Shown: piece by piece, positions 16,943 to 26,800 of the stretch
Layout of the letters: each line of letters starts with the position of its first letter
Numbering within the stretch: the first letter of the stretch is position 1
Source of the DNA: Bacteroidota bacterium
Lineage (GTDB): Bacteria > Bacteroidota > Rhodothermia > Rhodothermales > Bin80
Reading direction: 5' to 3'
Length of the DNA: 64,000 bases
Assembly: GCA_026708685.1 (NCBI GenBank)
Contig: JAPOUL010000016.1
Location: forward strand, 1-64,000
Translations under genes and position numbers: made by a program
Notes under the pieces: model-generated
What the model was told of the DNA's origin: nothing
Databases searched by the model: none
Seen by the model: the letters and a program-made list of their open reading frames with translations, nothing else

Positions 16943-17507
16943 ACTAAAAGTGCTCCAGTTGTAATGTCATGAGATTCAATCAATAGAGAGAAATGATACT
17001 TTACCCATGAAGTGTCAGACCATGCATGAACGGCAACTCGGTTGAATGTACGCTATTTGGCCAATGTTCAGTAGAACAGTAGCCGTGGTGAACCGTCATC
17101 TGGCACCCCATGTTGATCATAAAAAAAATGATAGAATCAGAATCATTGATGGATATGAAGAAATAATTCTTAGTAATATAGCATAAAACAACCAACCTAT
17201 GGACGACCTATCCACACTTTGAGCATGAACCAAGCAGAATAGGCTTCAAATTGTCGTATGTACATGAATCCGCTCAGGTCAGAATATTCGACTTCAAGTC
17301 CAGTCACAGGAGTGTTTGCTTGATGCAAAATCAACAATAAATGATCTTGTCATCGTTATCTAACTTGGGAACACGTAGTATTATTTTGAGTTCAATTTTA
17401 TGATGAGAATCCATGGTGATCCAGTATTCGGATTCCACAGTTGGAACCTCTAATACAGAGCAATTCTCACATCCATCATCTACTTGTTGTTTTTTCCGTA
17501 ATCAACG
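16943..17507. other. Intergenic region, divergent symporter / apt
   Basis: About 565 bases separating the divergent symporter and apt genes, so it should hold both promoters. I see no tRNA, repeat element or convincing gene. A 64-codon minus-strand frame (17001-17195) has no protein-like character. A-rich and T-rich runs occur near 17118-17126 and 17490. Confidence 0.4.
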
Positions 17508-18038
17508 ATGACCGACCCGATCCAAATTCTCAGAGAGGCAGTTCGGACCGTACCGAACTTTCCAAAGCAAGGCATTAATTTTCAAGATATTACTCCTGTA
17601 TTATCGAATTTGAATCTACTCAAGTTGGCTGTACATCAACTGGCGGCACCTTTTAAGGAAAGTCATATTACGAAAGTGATTGGAGTGGAATCTCGGGGCT
17701 TTGTGATGGCCCCAATGATTGCTCTTGAGTTGAACGCAAGTTTCGTTCCAGTTCGGAAAAAAGGCAAATTACCCAGAGAGACATATAGCGTCTCGTATAA
17801 CCTTGAGTATGGATCGGATACGATAGAGATGCATATTGATTCGGTAAAACCCAATGATCGTGTTTTAATCCATGATGATGTACTTGCTACTGGAGGGACT
17901 GCCGCAGCCGTAGAAAATTTGGTGGACAGCAGTGGTGCTGAAATCGCGGGAATGGCGTTTTTTATTGAGCTGATGGAATTAGCGGGGAGATCCAAATTAA
18001 GGAATTCAGATAGAATTCATTCTGTACTTCACATCTGA
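17508..18038 (+). CDS. apt: Adenine phosphoribosyltransferase
   Basis: A purine-salvage enzyme of 176 aa that converts adenine and PRPP to AMP. The N-terminal PNFPKQGINFQDITPVL segment is the APT-type hood, and a VESRGF motif follows. The PRPP loop VLIHDDVLATGGTAAA (from about residue 118) carries the two Asp and the TGGT signature. His replaces the more usual Val before the Asp pair. C-terminal MAFFIELMELAGR is typical. Length is standard. It faces ridA convergently across about 200 bp, in which I see no gene. Confidence 0.95.
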   Translation: MTDPIQILREAVRTVPNFPKQGINFQDITPVLSNLNLLKLAVHQLAAPFKESHITKVIGVESRGFVMAPMIALELNASFVPVRKKGKLPRETYSVSYNLEYGSDTIEMHIDSVKPNDRVLIHDDVLATGGTAAAVENLVDSSGAEIAGMAFFIELMELAGRSKLRNSDRIHSVLHI

Positions 18039-18241
18039 TGAATATGTCCTGATCACTGAATGAAGGTGGAAACAACGAAGCATGTAGTTGAGCATCTTCT
18101 TGAGATCATCATGTGCGAAACAGAACGTAATATTTACTCGGGGATTGATGATATGATGTGACTGTAGGGAGGTCATACGAAAAAAGGTAACACACTTGAG
18201 TCCATGAAAGATGAGATTAGGTAAAGCAGAATTGAGATCAA

Positions 18242-18628
18242 CTATTTGATTGCTACACATGAAATCTTGATGAGTGCTCCTCTGGGAAGGCCCGATACGG
18301 CAACTGTTTCGCGGCTTGGAGGTAACTCGGTGAAGTATTGAGAGTACACTTCATTCATATTGGCGTAGTCATTCAAATCTCGAAGGAAGATTGTACAGTG
18401 GACAACATGCTCATAACTCATTCCTGCACAGCGAAGTACCGCACCAAGATTCTTCAGGACTCGGTCCGTCTGTCCCTCAATCGTATGATCTGAAAATCGT
18501 TCAGTACGAGGATCGGTAGCAATCTGTCCTGCACAGTAAAGTGTGTCACCTACTAGAATCCCCTGACTGTACGGCCCAGTAAACCCTGGGGCATTGGAAG
18601 TCTTGATAGCTTTACGAGTATGCAACAT
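18242..18628 (-). CDS. ridA: RidA family enamine/imine deaminase
   Basis: A 128-aa Rid (YjgF/YER057c/UK114) protein. RidA hydrolyses reactive 2-aminoacrylate and related imines from PLP enzymes, giving 2-keto acids and ammonia. Family features are APGFTGPYSQGI near the N-terminus, YCAGQIA, and the active-site Arg in PPSRETVAVSGLPRGALIKI near the C-terminus. It forms trimers in other species. It is a single-gene unit; the upstream region to 19150 has no other gene. Confidence 0.93.
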   Translation of the reverse strand: MLHTRKAIKTSNAPGFTGPYSQGILVGDTLYCAGQIATDPRTERFSDHTIEGQTDRVLKNLGAVLRCAGMSYEHVVHCTIFLRDLNDYANMNEVYSQYFTELPPSRETVAVSGLPRGALIKISCVAIK

Positions 18629-19150
18629 TACATGGGGTGTTTATTCATCTAAAGTTCAAATTATAAAGCCAATGAAAGGCTGATTCAGCACGATCATCAT
18701 TCTTCACTGCAAGATAAGGTAAAATACTTTGAATACGTTAAAAATAAGGCACTCAATAAATATAGTACAATTTATTACGGAAAATTAATGATTTGCCCGA
18801 ATAAAAATGGGCAAAACAAGGATTTTTATTAAATCTTTTGAAAATAGTTGCATCCCATACCACGGCAAGCATTGAGATCTTTAACTGTGTAGAAAAATCA
18901 CAAAGGAGTTGCATCAGAGATGAAGAGCTACCATCCATGAATGTATTAGCGGGTAATAACAAAGCGGTAGTTGTGGCAGTTTTTCTGCACGGTCAACACC
19001 AAAACATTTGAAGAGAGGAGAGGTGATTGACCTGTAGTGGTATGTGGTAGAAAGAGAGTTCATACTCAGACATCAATGATTTGTTCCATCGTTTGCATCA
19101 TGGAATGGGCATAGAATTGTTTTGATGCGTTAAACTTACCTCTATAAAGT
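18629..19150. other. Intergenic region upstream of ridA
   Basis: About 520 AT-rich bases between ridA and the MITE-like element. It contains a clean hairpin, TTTGCCC (18793-18799) pairing with GGGCAAA (18810-18816) across a 10-base A-rich loop, followed on the + strand by an AT-rich tract. No gene or tRNA is convincing. A 69-codon minus-strand frame (18753-18962) is probably chance. Confidence 0.4.
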
Positions 19151-19249
19151 GAGGCGTTTGCAAAACCTCTGCGTTTTAGAAAAAATTAATGCACTGATGC
19201 TCTTCTGGTTCGTTTTTTGGAGTTGATCCTGAGGTTTTGCAAAAGGCTC
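19151..19249. mobile_element. 99-bp MITE-like element with terminal inverted repeats and 4-bp target duplication
   Basis: The left end GAGGCGTTTGCAAAACCTC (19151-19169) matches the reverse complement of the right end GAGGTTTTGCAAAAGGCTC (19231-19249) at 17 of 19 positions. The element is flanked on both sides by AAGT (19147-19150 and 19250-19253), a perfect 4-bp direct repeat as left by transposition. There is no coding capacity, so it would be moved in trans. The right terminus recurs exactly at 35-53. The following SDR gene starts 24 bp beyond the right end, so the element sits in its promoter region. Confidence 0.75.
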
Positions 19250-19273
19250 AAGTCAATCACCAACTTGTATATC

Positions 19274-20086
19274 ATGGATCTTGGACTTGAGAGGCGATCA
19301 GCACTCATCACTGGAGCCAGTAGTGGATTAGGGCTTGCAGTTGCTATATCTTTAGCACGAGAGGGATGCAATGTGACTATTTGTTCTCGTGATGAAGCCA
19401 GAATTCAAAAGGCAGCAGAAGCGATTTGTAGATATGATTGGGCTGATTCAGATAAAATTTACCCGCTTGTTTGTGATGTGACGGAAGAAGCACAGGTACG
19501 CCTCTGCATTGAACAATGCGTCAAGCGATTTGGGCACCTGCATATATTGCTCACCAATGCAGGAGGACCGAAGACGGGGCTGATGGATGACTATACTGAA
19601 GAGGACTGGCGTGATGGATTGGAACTCAATCTGATCAGCACGATCAATTTATGTCGTTACGCATTACCACACCTGCGCTTGGCTGCCCATCAAGATGGGC
19701 ATGCCCGAATTCTAATGCTCACTTCGATTGCCGCAAAACAGCCCATCAGTTCTCTGTATCTATCCAATACATCAAGAGCAGGTGTACAGGGATTTGCCAA
19801 GACTCTATCGGAGGAGGTTGGTAAAGATGGAATTACTGTAAACACTCTACTTCCTGGGTTTACCCGTACGGATCGCCTCCAGCATTTGGTAGATTATCTT
19901 GCCGAGAAAGAGGGAAAAACCAAAGAACAGGTTGAGAAAGGATGGGCTGAGCAAGCATCCCTGAACCGCTTGGGAGAGCCGTGGGAATTTGCCGCTGCCG
20001 CAACATTTCTAGCCAGTCAGCAGGCTGGTTTTATCACCGGGGTAGCTCTGCCCATTGATGGTGGATACTCAAAGCATATTTTGTAA
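19274..20086 (+). CDS. Short-chain dehydrogenase/reductase lacking the canonical Tyr/Lys pair
   Basis: A Rossmann-fold SDR of 270 aa starting MDLGLERRSALITGASSGLG, with the NAD(P) loop TGASSGLG. LTNAGGPK is in place of NNAG, and the C-terminal GFITGVALPIDGGYS is typical of FabG-like SDRs. The catalytic segment reads TSIAAKQPISS then LYLSNTSRAG. Ser is present, but the positions of the usual Tyr and Lys are Ser and Arg. This fits a known SDR branch with an LSN-x2-R motif, whose activity is unclear. An in-frame ATG further upstream (19217) would place the N-terminus inside the MITE-like element and is rejected. The stop codon abuts the mnmA start (TAA-ATG). Confidence 0.85.
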   Translation: MDLGLERRSALITGASSGLGLAVAISLAREGCNVTICSRDEARIQKAAEAICRYDWADSDKIYPLVCDVTEEAQVRLCIEQCVKRFGHLHILLTNAGGPKTGLMDDYTEEDWRDGLELNLISTINLCRYALPHLRLAAHQDGHARILMLTSIAAKQPISSLYLSNTSRAGVQGFAKTLSEEVGKDGITVNTLLPGFTRTDRLQHLVDYLAEKEGKTKEQVEKGWAEQASLNRLGEPWEFAAAATFLASQQAGFITGVALPIDGGYSKHIL

Positions 20087-21295
20087 ATGAAGCAAAGAGT
20101 ATTGGTGGCCATGAGCGGGGGAGTGGATTCCTCGGTAGCTGCTGTTCTCCTACACAAGCAGGGGTATGAAGTCATCGGGATCACCATGAAAACATGGGAT
20201 TACAGCGAAAGTGTGCCTCATCGTACTGGGAAAGAGGTTGGCTGTTGTACTCTGGATTCCATGAATGATGCACGTCAGGTTGCTCTTACCCACGGGTTTA
20301 CTCATTTCATAGTAGATATTAGAAAGGAGTTCGGCGACTGGGTGATTGAACGATTTACCGATGAATATCTCGCGGGTAGAACGCCTAACCCCTGTGTTCT
20401 TTGTAACACACATATCAAATGGGATGCTTTATTGCAAAGAGCCGATGATCTTGATTGTGCACTCATTGCAACCGGGCATTATGCTCGGGTCCGTCAAGAA
20501 AACGGACGGTCTATTCTGTCCACTGGTTTGGATCTCAATAAAGATCAGAGCTATGCCTTGTGGGGGCTTCCACAGCATCAACTTGCTAGAACCGTCTTCC
20601 CACTGGGTCACTATGAGAAACCAGAGATTCGTCATCTGGCTGAACAATTTGGGCTGTATTCCATTGCCCAGAAACCTGATTCGTACGAAATCTGCTTTAT
20701 TCCTGACAATGACTATCGACGTTTTCTGAGAGATCGAGTGCCTAACCTTGACAAAAGTGTCAGTAATGGTCCGATAATTCTATCGGATGGAACCGAAGTA
20801 GGACGACATAAAGGATATCCTTTCTATACCATTGGGCAAAGACATGGACTCAACATTGCATTGGGTTACCCTGTGTATGTTTCATCGATTGATCCCAATA
20901 CCAACACCATTACCGTCGGTACTCAAGATGAACTGTTTCACCAAACCTTGGTCGCTCATCAGATCAACTGTGTTAAGCATTCTTCCATTGATCAGGAGCA
21001 ACCTGCAATGGCGAAGATTCGTTACAAGGATCCTGGTGCCCCCTGTGTGGTTCGTCAGACAGCTCGCGATGAATTGCAGGTATCCTTCCTTGAATCACGA
21101 AAAGCAATTACACCTGGACAATGTGTTGTGATCTATGAAGGTGAAGATGTGTTAGCGGGTGGTTGGATTCAGCATGTGGTGGATTCACCAGAAAAGATCG
21201 GGCTTTTTGATGCATCAAACGCTTCTCATGCTCTGCATAGTGATGATTCCGATGACAGGCTTGACCTGTCGTCCAGCTCCGTCTCCCGATCCTGA
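20087..21295 (+). CDS. mnmA: tRNA-specific 2-thiouridylase MnmA
   Basis: MnmA thiolates U34 of tRNA-Glu, -Gln and -Lys, using ATP and a sulfur relay. The PP-loop SGGVDSS is at 10-16. The catalytic cysteines are Cys106 (NPCVLCN) and Cys203 (YEICFIP), with GHYAR and KDQSYALW motifs between them. The protein is 402 aa, longer than the ~360-370 aa usual. The last ~35 residues after GGWIQHVV are an Asp/Ser-rich tail encoded by DNA that also encodes, in another frame, the start of the next lipoprotein. The gene begins directly after the SDR stop codon, so the two are probably translationally coupled. Confidence 0.95.
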   Translation: MKQRVLVAMSGGVDSSVAAVLLHKQGYEVIGITMKTWDYSESVPHRTGKEVGCCTLDSMNDARQVALTHGFTHFIVDIRKEFGDWVIERFTDEYLAGRTPNPCVLCNTHIKWDALLQRADDLDCALIATGHYARVRQENGRSILSTGLDLNKDQSYALWGLPQHQLARTVFPLGHYEKPEIRHLAEQFGLYSIAQKPDSYEICFIPDNDYRRFLRDRVPNLDKSVSNGPIILSDGTEVGRHKGYPFYTIGQRHGLNIALGYPVYVSSIDPNTNTITVGTQDELFHQTLVAHQINCVKHSSIDQEQPAMAKIRYKDPGAPCVVRQTARDELQVSFLESRKAITPGQCVVIYEGEDVLAGGWIQHVVDSPEKIGLFDASNASHALHSDDSDDRLDLSSSSVSRS

Positions 21296-21560
21296 TGATG
21301 AGCATCTAGAGCACTCCAATGAGATGAATCAAGACATACATGGAACGGGCACGATTGTGTGGAATGATTTTGAGGGGGGATTCTTTGGCATTCAGGATTC
21401 GACTGGATCAAAATATTATCCATTGACTCCTCTGGATCAAACGCTGCAGGTAGATGGAACTGCGGTGGAGTTTGTCCTCAGGATACAACGTGATGTGATG
21501 ACCACCGTCATGTGGGGTTCACCAGTAACTGTGATCCGTATCCACAAGACTGATTTGTGA
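21210..21560 (+). CDS. Small putative lipoprotein overlapping the 3' end of mnmA
   Basis: A 116-aa protein from the ATG at 21210. It starts MHQTLLMLCIVMIPMTGLTC, a short hydrophobic leader ending at a cysteine, which suggests lipid attachment, although the lipobox (GLTC) is weak. A Pro/Asp/Glu-rich linker follows, then a beta-rich region (GTIVWNDFEGGFFGIQDSTG ... VMWGSPVTVIRI) reminiscent of small OB-like folds. No family is recognised. It overlaps mnmA by 86 bp. A longer in-frame start at 21159 is possible but would precede the leader. The clean leader and protein-like composition argue that it is real. Confidence 0.6.
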   Translation: MHQTLLMLCIVMIPMTGLTCRPAPSPDPDDEHLEHSNEMNQDIHGTGTIVWNDFEGGFFGIQDSTGSKYYPLTPLDQTLQVDGTAVEFVLRIQRDVMTTVMWGSPVTVIRIHKTDL

Positions 21561-21610
21561 TCTTTGGCAGGTAGTCTTCCATCAGAGCGGTGCCCCTGTA
21601 ATGGAATCCA

Positions 21611-22594
21611 TTATAGATCTACTTCAGTTCCAAGATTCGTTTTTTCAGCTGTCTTTACCAGAAAGCTGGCCACAACCAGATCTTGAATTGCATTGCCAAC
21701 CGACTTAAAAAAAGTAATTTCCGAGCTATTGTTGCGTCCCTTTTGATGTTTGATCAGAATCTCTCCCAATTCAGCATGGATATGTGATGTGTCAAAGAGC
21801 CCCTTTTGAATAGGAATCGTGAGATCCCCAGCCTCTCGCAAACATGCCTCTCGTTGGTCTACAACCACTTTTGCCATTGCAATGACTTCACTGGGAATTT
21901 CTCTCATATCTGGTCTATAGGATCCGATTCCATTGATGTGAGTGCCAGGAGCTATATGCTCTGCCTCAAAGACGGGCGTAAGAGAAGTCGTAGCCGTGCA
22001 TATAATATCTGCCTCCATGAGATCTATGGGTGATTTTGCACGAACCACATCCATTGCATAGCGATCTCTAATGGTGTTGATGAACTGATCGGTTCGCTCT
22101 GGTGTTCGTCCAAAGACAATGACTTTGACAATCGGGCGTACGGTGCAGACTGCTTCTAGTTGAGTATGTGCCTGAACACCAGTGCCAAACAGTGCCAATA
22201 CCGATGATTCAGGGCGAGAGAGGATTTCAGTGGCTAGTCCACTTCCTGCACCAGTTCGCAGTGATGTAATATACTCGCCGTCCATAAGTGCAAGAGGAAC
22301 ACCATTTGATGCATCACTGACGGTAATGAATGCGTGAATGAATGGAAGTCCGTAGAGTGGATTTTTTGGATTGACGGTCACCACCTTGAGTCCAATCTGA
22401 TCCAGGTCCTGTGAGAAGACAGGCATGAATAATGCACGCTGACCATCTTCTTGGGTAGGCATATTCATACGTACTGGAGCATGAGCCCATCCAGATGCAA
22501 GCGAGATAAATCCCTCACGCATAAGATCAATGGCCTGCTTCATGGATATTGCAGATGCTATATCTTTTTTGGATAGGATTCGTAGTGTAGGCAT
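21611..22594 (-). CDS. Ornithine cyclodeaminase/mu-crystallin family reductase, likely delta1-pyrroline-2-carboxylate reductase
   Basis: A 327-aa NAD(P)-binding protein of the OCD/mu-crystallin family. The Rossmann loop LALFGTGVQAHTQLEAV lies mid-protein. The conserved SLRTGAGSGLATEIL segment precedes it, and THINGIGSYRPDMREIPSE lies towards the C-terminus. It follows the hydroxyproline dehydratase with only 3 bases between the two genes. The two steps then run trans-3-hydroxy-L-proline to delta1-pyrroline-2-carboxylate (dehydratase), then NAD(P)H reduction to L-proline by this enzyme. The family also includes true ornithine cyclodeaminase and alanine dehydrogenase; the partner gene decides my call. 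Confidence 0.82.
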   Translation of the reverse strand: MPTLRILSKKDIASAISMKQAIDLMREGFISLASGWAHAPVRMNMPTQEDGQRALFMPVFSQDLDQIGLKVVTVNPKNPLYGLPFIHAFITVSDASNGVPLALMDGEYITSLRTGAGSGLATEILSRPESSVLALFGTGVQAHTQLEAVCTVRPIVKVIVFGRTPERTDQFINTIRDRYAMDVVRAKSPIDLMEADIICTATTSLTPVFEAEHIAPGTHINGIGSYRPDMREIPSEVIAMAKVVVDQREACLREAGDLTIPIQKGLFDTSHIHAELGEILIKHQKGRNNSSEITFFKSVGNAIQDLVVASFLVKTAEKTNLGTEVDL

Positions 22595-22597
22595 GGA

Positions 22598-23644
22598 TTA
22601 AGATGAACGAACAAGAAAGCCGTGTTGATAAGGATCGGTTGCGTCTAACAGAAAGGTGTGATGTCCAGTGATGAAAGCAGTCCCAGTAATTTCTGGGATG
22701 ATGGCTTGATGGGGGCCAAAAGTACATTCTTCAATGACCTGCCCCGTGAAGGAGCTGCCAATAATACTTTCAATGCGTACGCTTTGCCCAATCTCAAGAT
22801 GATCACGGGCATGGAGAAGGGCTAATCGTCCACTGATTCCAGTCCCCGTTGGACTGCGGTCGACTTCTCCGTCGGCAAAGATACACACATGCCGGGTGTG
22901 GGCATCTGGAGATTCAGCAGTACCAATAAAGATCACGCCATACAAAAAGCCTACATCGGGTTCAAATGGATGATCAATGGTTGTGTTTTCGGTGATGGTC
23001 TGTTTGATCAACATTCCAGAATGAACGAGATCTTTGGTATGTGATGGATCTGTTACAAGTTCTAGATCACTGGCATGAACAAAGGCATAGTAAGCTCCTC
23101 CATAAGCAAGATCATACGGTACAATTCCTAGTTCTGGTACATCGACCGACTGATCCAATGCATGTGCATACGACGGGACATTATGGAAGCGAACCGATTG
23201 TACATGACCATCTTCTATGAGGGCAAAGGCGGTAACGCGGCCAGCAGGAGTGTCAATGGTCACGCATGTTTCGGGAGCAATGATGGGCAGGATTCCAGTT
23301 TCCAGAACGACCTTGACCACTGCAATAATTCCATGACCGCACATGGTACTGTAACCATCATTATGCATGAATAATATCCCAAAATCTGCATCGTTACTTA
23401 TGGGTTCGGTAAGTAAGCATCCATACATTTCAGCGTGTCCGCGTGGTTCCCACATCAGGGCAGTACGGAAGGAGTCAAAAGAGTCTTTCAAGTTCTTTCG
23501 GCGTGCAAGAATCGTATCTCCCTCAGGTTGAGGAAATCCTGATAAAATGACGCGTAGAGGTTCACCTTCGGTATGAGCGTCAATACATTCAATCACATGC
23601 CCTTTTGGATACCACTTCTCTGATAATTGAAAATCAAGGTTCAT
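22598..23644 (-). CDS. trans-3-hydroxy-L-proline dehydratase (proline racemase family)
   Basis: A 348-aa proline racemase superfamily enzyme. The first active-site Cys is in STMCGHGIIAV. At the second site, where racemases and 4-hydroxyproline epimerases have Cys (DRSPCGTG), this protein has Thr (DRSPTGTGISG). The Cys/Thr pair is the hallmark of trans-3-hydroxy-L-proline dehydratases, which eliminate water to give delta1-pyrroline-2-carboxylate. IDAHTEGEPLRV at the N-terminus is also typical. It is the first gene of a two-gene operon with the reductase. Use of collagen-derived or other hydroxyproline is inferred. Confidence 0.88.
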   Translation of the reverse strand: MNLDFQLSEKWYPKGHVIECIDAHTEGEPLRVILSGFPQPEGDTILARRKNLKDSFDSFRTALMWEPRGHAEMYGCLLTEPISNDADFGILFMHNDGYSTMCGHGIIAVVKVVLETGILPIIAPETCVTIDTPAGRVTAFALIEDGHVQSVRFHNVPSYAHALDQSVDVPELGIVPYDLAYGGAYYAFVHASDLELVTDPSHTKDLVHSGMLIKQTITENTTIDHPFEPDVGFLYGVIFIGTAESPDAHTRHVCIFADGEVDRSPTGTGISGRLALLHARDHLEIGQSVRIESIIGSSFTGQVIEECTFGPHQAIIPEITGTAFITGHHTFLLDATDPYQHGFLVRSS

Positions 23645-23899
23645 AGAATCGAAATGGAATATGGTTGTTCAACCAACGATGGAACATGAAATGAATATTC
23701 AGTCACTTGATCTTCGAGTCTCTGATGATGAGATATGAGTCATCAAGGAGTGAATGAGTTGGTCATCGTGAGAAATCATCATCACGTATAAAAAGTGCAT
23801 ATTACCGATCTATGAGATATTGTGGAACTTCATTGGTGCTGATCGTATCCAATCATTCTATGTGGAGAAACATAAAGTATCTTGGTTTCCATGAATCCA

Positions 23900-26800
23900 C
23901 TAAATTGCAGAAAACATCTTTTGGATGTAAGAATACTTGTCTTCCTCTTGAAAAAGGATATTCAGATGTTCAAGTTCCTGTTTGGAGATGCTCCACATTC
24001 GGCTCATCTCGGTGGATTGAGTGTTAGAGATAATAAAAGAATGAAGGGATACATTTCGATCATCTAAACGCTCTTCAATCTCTTTGATCGTTTTGAAGAA
24101 TTGAATTTTCGGGTTATCCACCGATAGATGACGGATTCCTTTGGGGTCAATGAACAAGATTTTTTGTTTACCTTGGGATACCAACCATAAGATGAAATCA
24201 GGATAAAAATTGCCGGCTTCAAAGAAGCCAACACCCCGTCCACGGCTAAGGTTACGGAGTAGATAAACTTCTCGATTCTCACAGAAATCAGGATTTCGCC
24301 TCAGAAAAAATCTTAGATCTTTCACGAACGCTAGTTCGCTTTTGTTAAGTGGAGCCGGGCTAATTTCTACGAGTTTAGATTCTACTGTGAGTAACGGCTC
24401 AAATAAGTGATGACCAAACCAATGGGCTTCAATTCCCTTGAACTCCCATTCTACGGCTTCCCGTCGTTCAATGGCATCTTTGAGATGATTAAGTTCGGCG
24501 ACAATCTCGTCTTTTGACTGGTCAATGATAATTCGATAATAGCCCTCTTCTTCGGAGGAGTCACTGATTCCCAAAAGATTCGGATCGTTATCATCTAAAA
24601 GGCTGTACTCAAGATGGGGAAGTTCCCACTGACGCATTCGGAATGTGTAGTATCGTTCCATATACTTTTTAAGTAGGGCAAGGGCGATCTCTTGCCACAA
24701 ACGGACCTTGTCGTATGAATCTCCAATCATTTCTGAGGGTGGTATCAGTAGACGATACCAATGTTGATCGGAAAGAAGTTCTTTGATGACTGATGGAGAT
24801 AAGTTGAGGTTGTACCAGCCTCGTTCCGTTTTGAATCGGTGAAGTTCAAGGTAAAGAAAGTCGTAGTCAAAGAAGGCGATTTGTTCTGAGTTTAGGGATA
24901 CTGGGTCTTGAACTGCATCAATATCCTCGCCAATCTCCGTTTTTGACTTCATTGCCTGAATCATAGGGTACCAGTTGAGACGGACCGGATTTTTGTACAG
25001 ATACTCCGTAGTCGGATCGTTTTCTAGATCAGGTGGTGCTAGCGTTGGGGTGGGGCCAAGTTGTTCAAATGCAGTGCCAGATTCAGTGGTCACGCCATTG
25101 ATTTTCTTTTTGATCCGAACCGTTTTAAGTTTTTGTTTTCCAAAATTTTTGATCACGGGTAAGATAAACTCCACTCGATCTTCATTGGTGGGGAGCCCTT
25201 CCTCAATAAGAAAATCTCTGAACTGTGCCATATAGTCAGCATGAATTCCAAAAATCCCAAGGGTTTCCAATATACCGATATGATTGGGACGTTCAACTGA
25301 TTGATCTGTCTGAATACTGCGTTTAAGGCTCATATTTTGCCCTTTAAGTCGTACTCCTCGGCCAAACAACTGTATGATCTGTGCACCTTCACTTTTTCCA
25401 ACATTCATGAGTCCCATCGTTGAAACCCGCCAACTATTCCAACCTTCTGTAAACTTTTTTGAGCCGATGAGAATATTAACCTTTGAGTCAGACTGATTCA
25501 ATTCGTGAAAAATAGATTTTGAGAACTCGCTTTCTTCGGTATGTAGGCCCATTTCATCACATATTCTGACAAGCTTCCCATCATCGCCTACATTAATGAC
25601 ACCAAATGGTTCTCCGCGTGAGCCTAATTTGAGAGCAATTTCACCGGATGCTTGCTTAAGGTTCTCGATACACAATCGGCCTCTAATGGATGAATTGAAG
25701 ATGGTCGTAATTGTTTCATCATAGATTTGAGATGGAGATAAGTTGAGTGTATCAAGGTAAGTAAAGCGCTCAGCCAAAATATTTTTTCCTTGGTAGTTGA
25801 CCAGCCCTTGATGAAGAACTTGATCAATCCGGTGGATACTGCCCGATCTGTCTGATACATATCGGTCTAAAAATTTCAGAATCTCAACAATATCAGAGGC
25901 ATCTTTTTTAGCAAGAGTAGCTGTGACCCGTCCACCTACGAAGATCCAAAGTGGGTTTTCAATATTAAATGGGCGAAAAACATGTTCTTGATTTCTGTAG
26001 AGAATCTGTTGCTGAAAAAAAGAGATAAGACACGCAACCATATACGTATCTAAGTGACTTTTTTCTTTAATATTATCAAGGTTTAGAATCTGATAATCTT
26101 TCCCATATCCATCAGAATAAAAGTATCGATAGGAATAGTCGTAGAGTATGCTTTTGGCATATATATTTGTAAGGTCTAAATTGCCCTTAATGGCGTGCCC
26201 AAAAGTTGCAGAGTATTCAAAAGAAAATCCATTTTCACAGAGTGCATTACGATAGCCCATCCAAACCCCCCCTTTGCCAGCACTTGCCCCACGATGTCCT
26301 TCATCTATAAGGACTAAATTGTTACCTTCAAAAGCATCAACTGCAACGGTCTTATCTCCCATATCTTCTTTAAGCTTCGTGATTTCGAGGATCTCAACAG
26401 TCTGATCATGGAATAGACCACTTCGATTTTTCTCAAACAAATGTGCAACAATACCGGATGAATGAAACTCGTGAAGATGTTGACGCGAAAGACCTTCATT
26501 AGGAGTAAGCAATAGGATACGGTTTAATTCCCTTGGTTTACCATATTTTGACAAATAATGGAGGTATTGAAAAAGGTTGATGTGCATGATGAGTGTCTTC
26601 CCACTACCAGTAGCCATCCAAAATGCTAATTTGTTGAGTTGGGTAGAGGCTTTTTTTGAGTCATCAAATTTCTCAATCTTTTCAAGTTTCGGTTTACCAA
26701 GGTTATAGATATCAATCTGTCTATTTAACTCAGCAAGAAGAGATTCAGGATCACGAAAGTATCGGTCAAGGTAGATCTCACAGAAAAGCAGTGCAAGGTA

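Noticed and set aside
17001-17195. 64-codon minus-strand frame upstream of the symporter
   Set aside because: Composition is not protein-like, and it lies in a divergent promoter region.
18006-18260. 84-codon minus-strand frame between apt and ridA
   Set aside because: It overlaps both flanking genes' 3' ends and has no recognisable feature.
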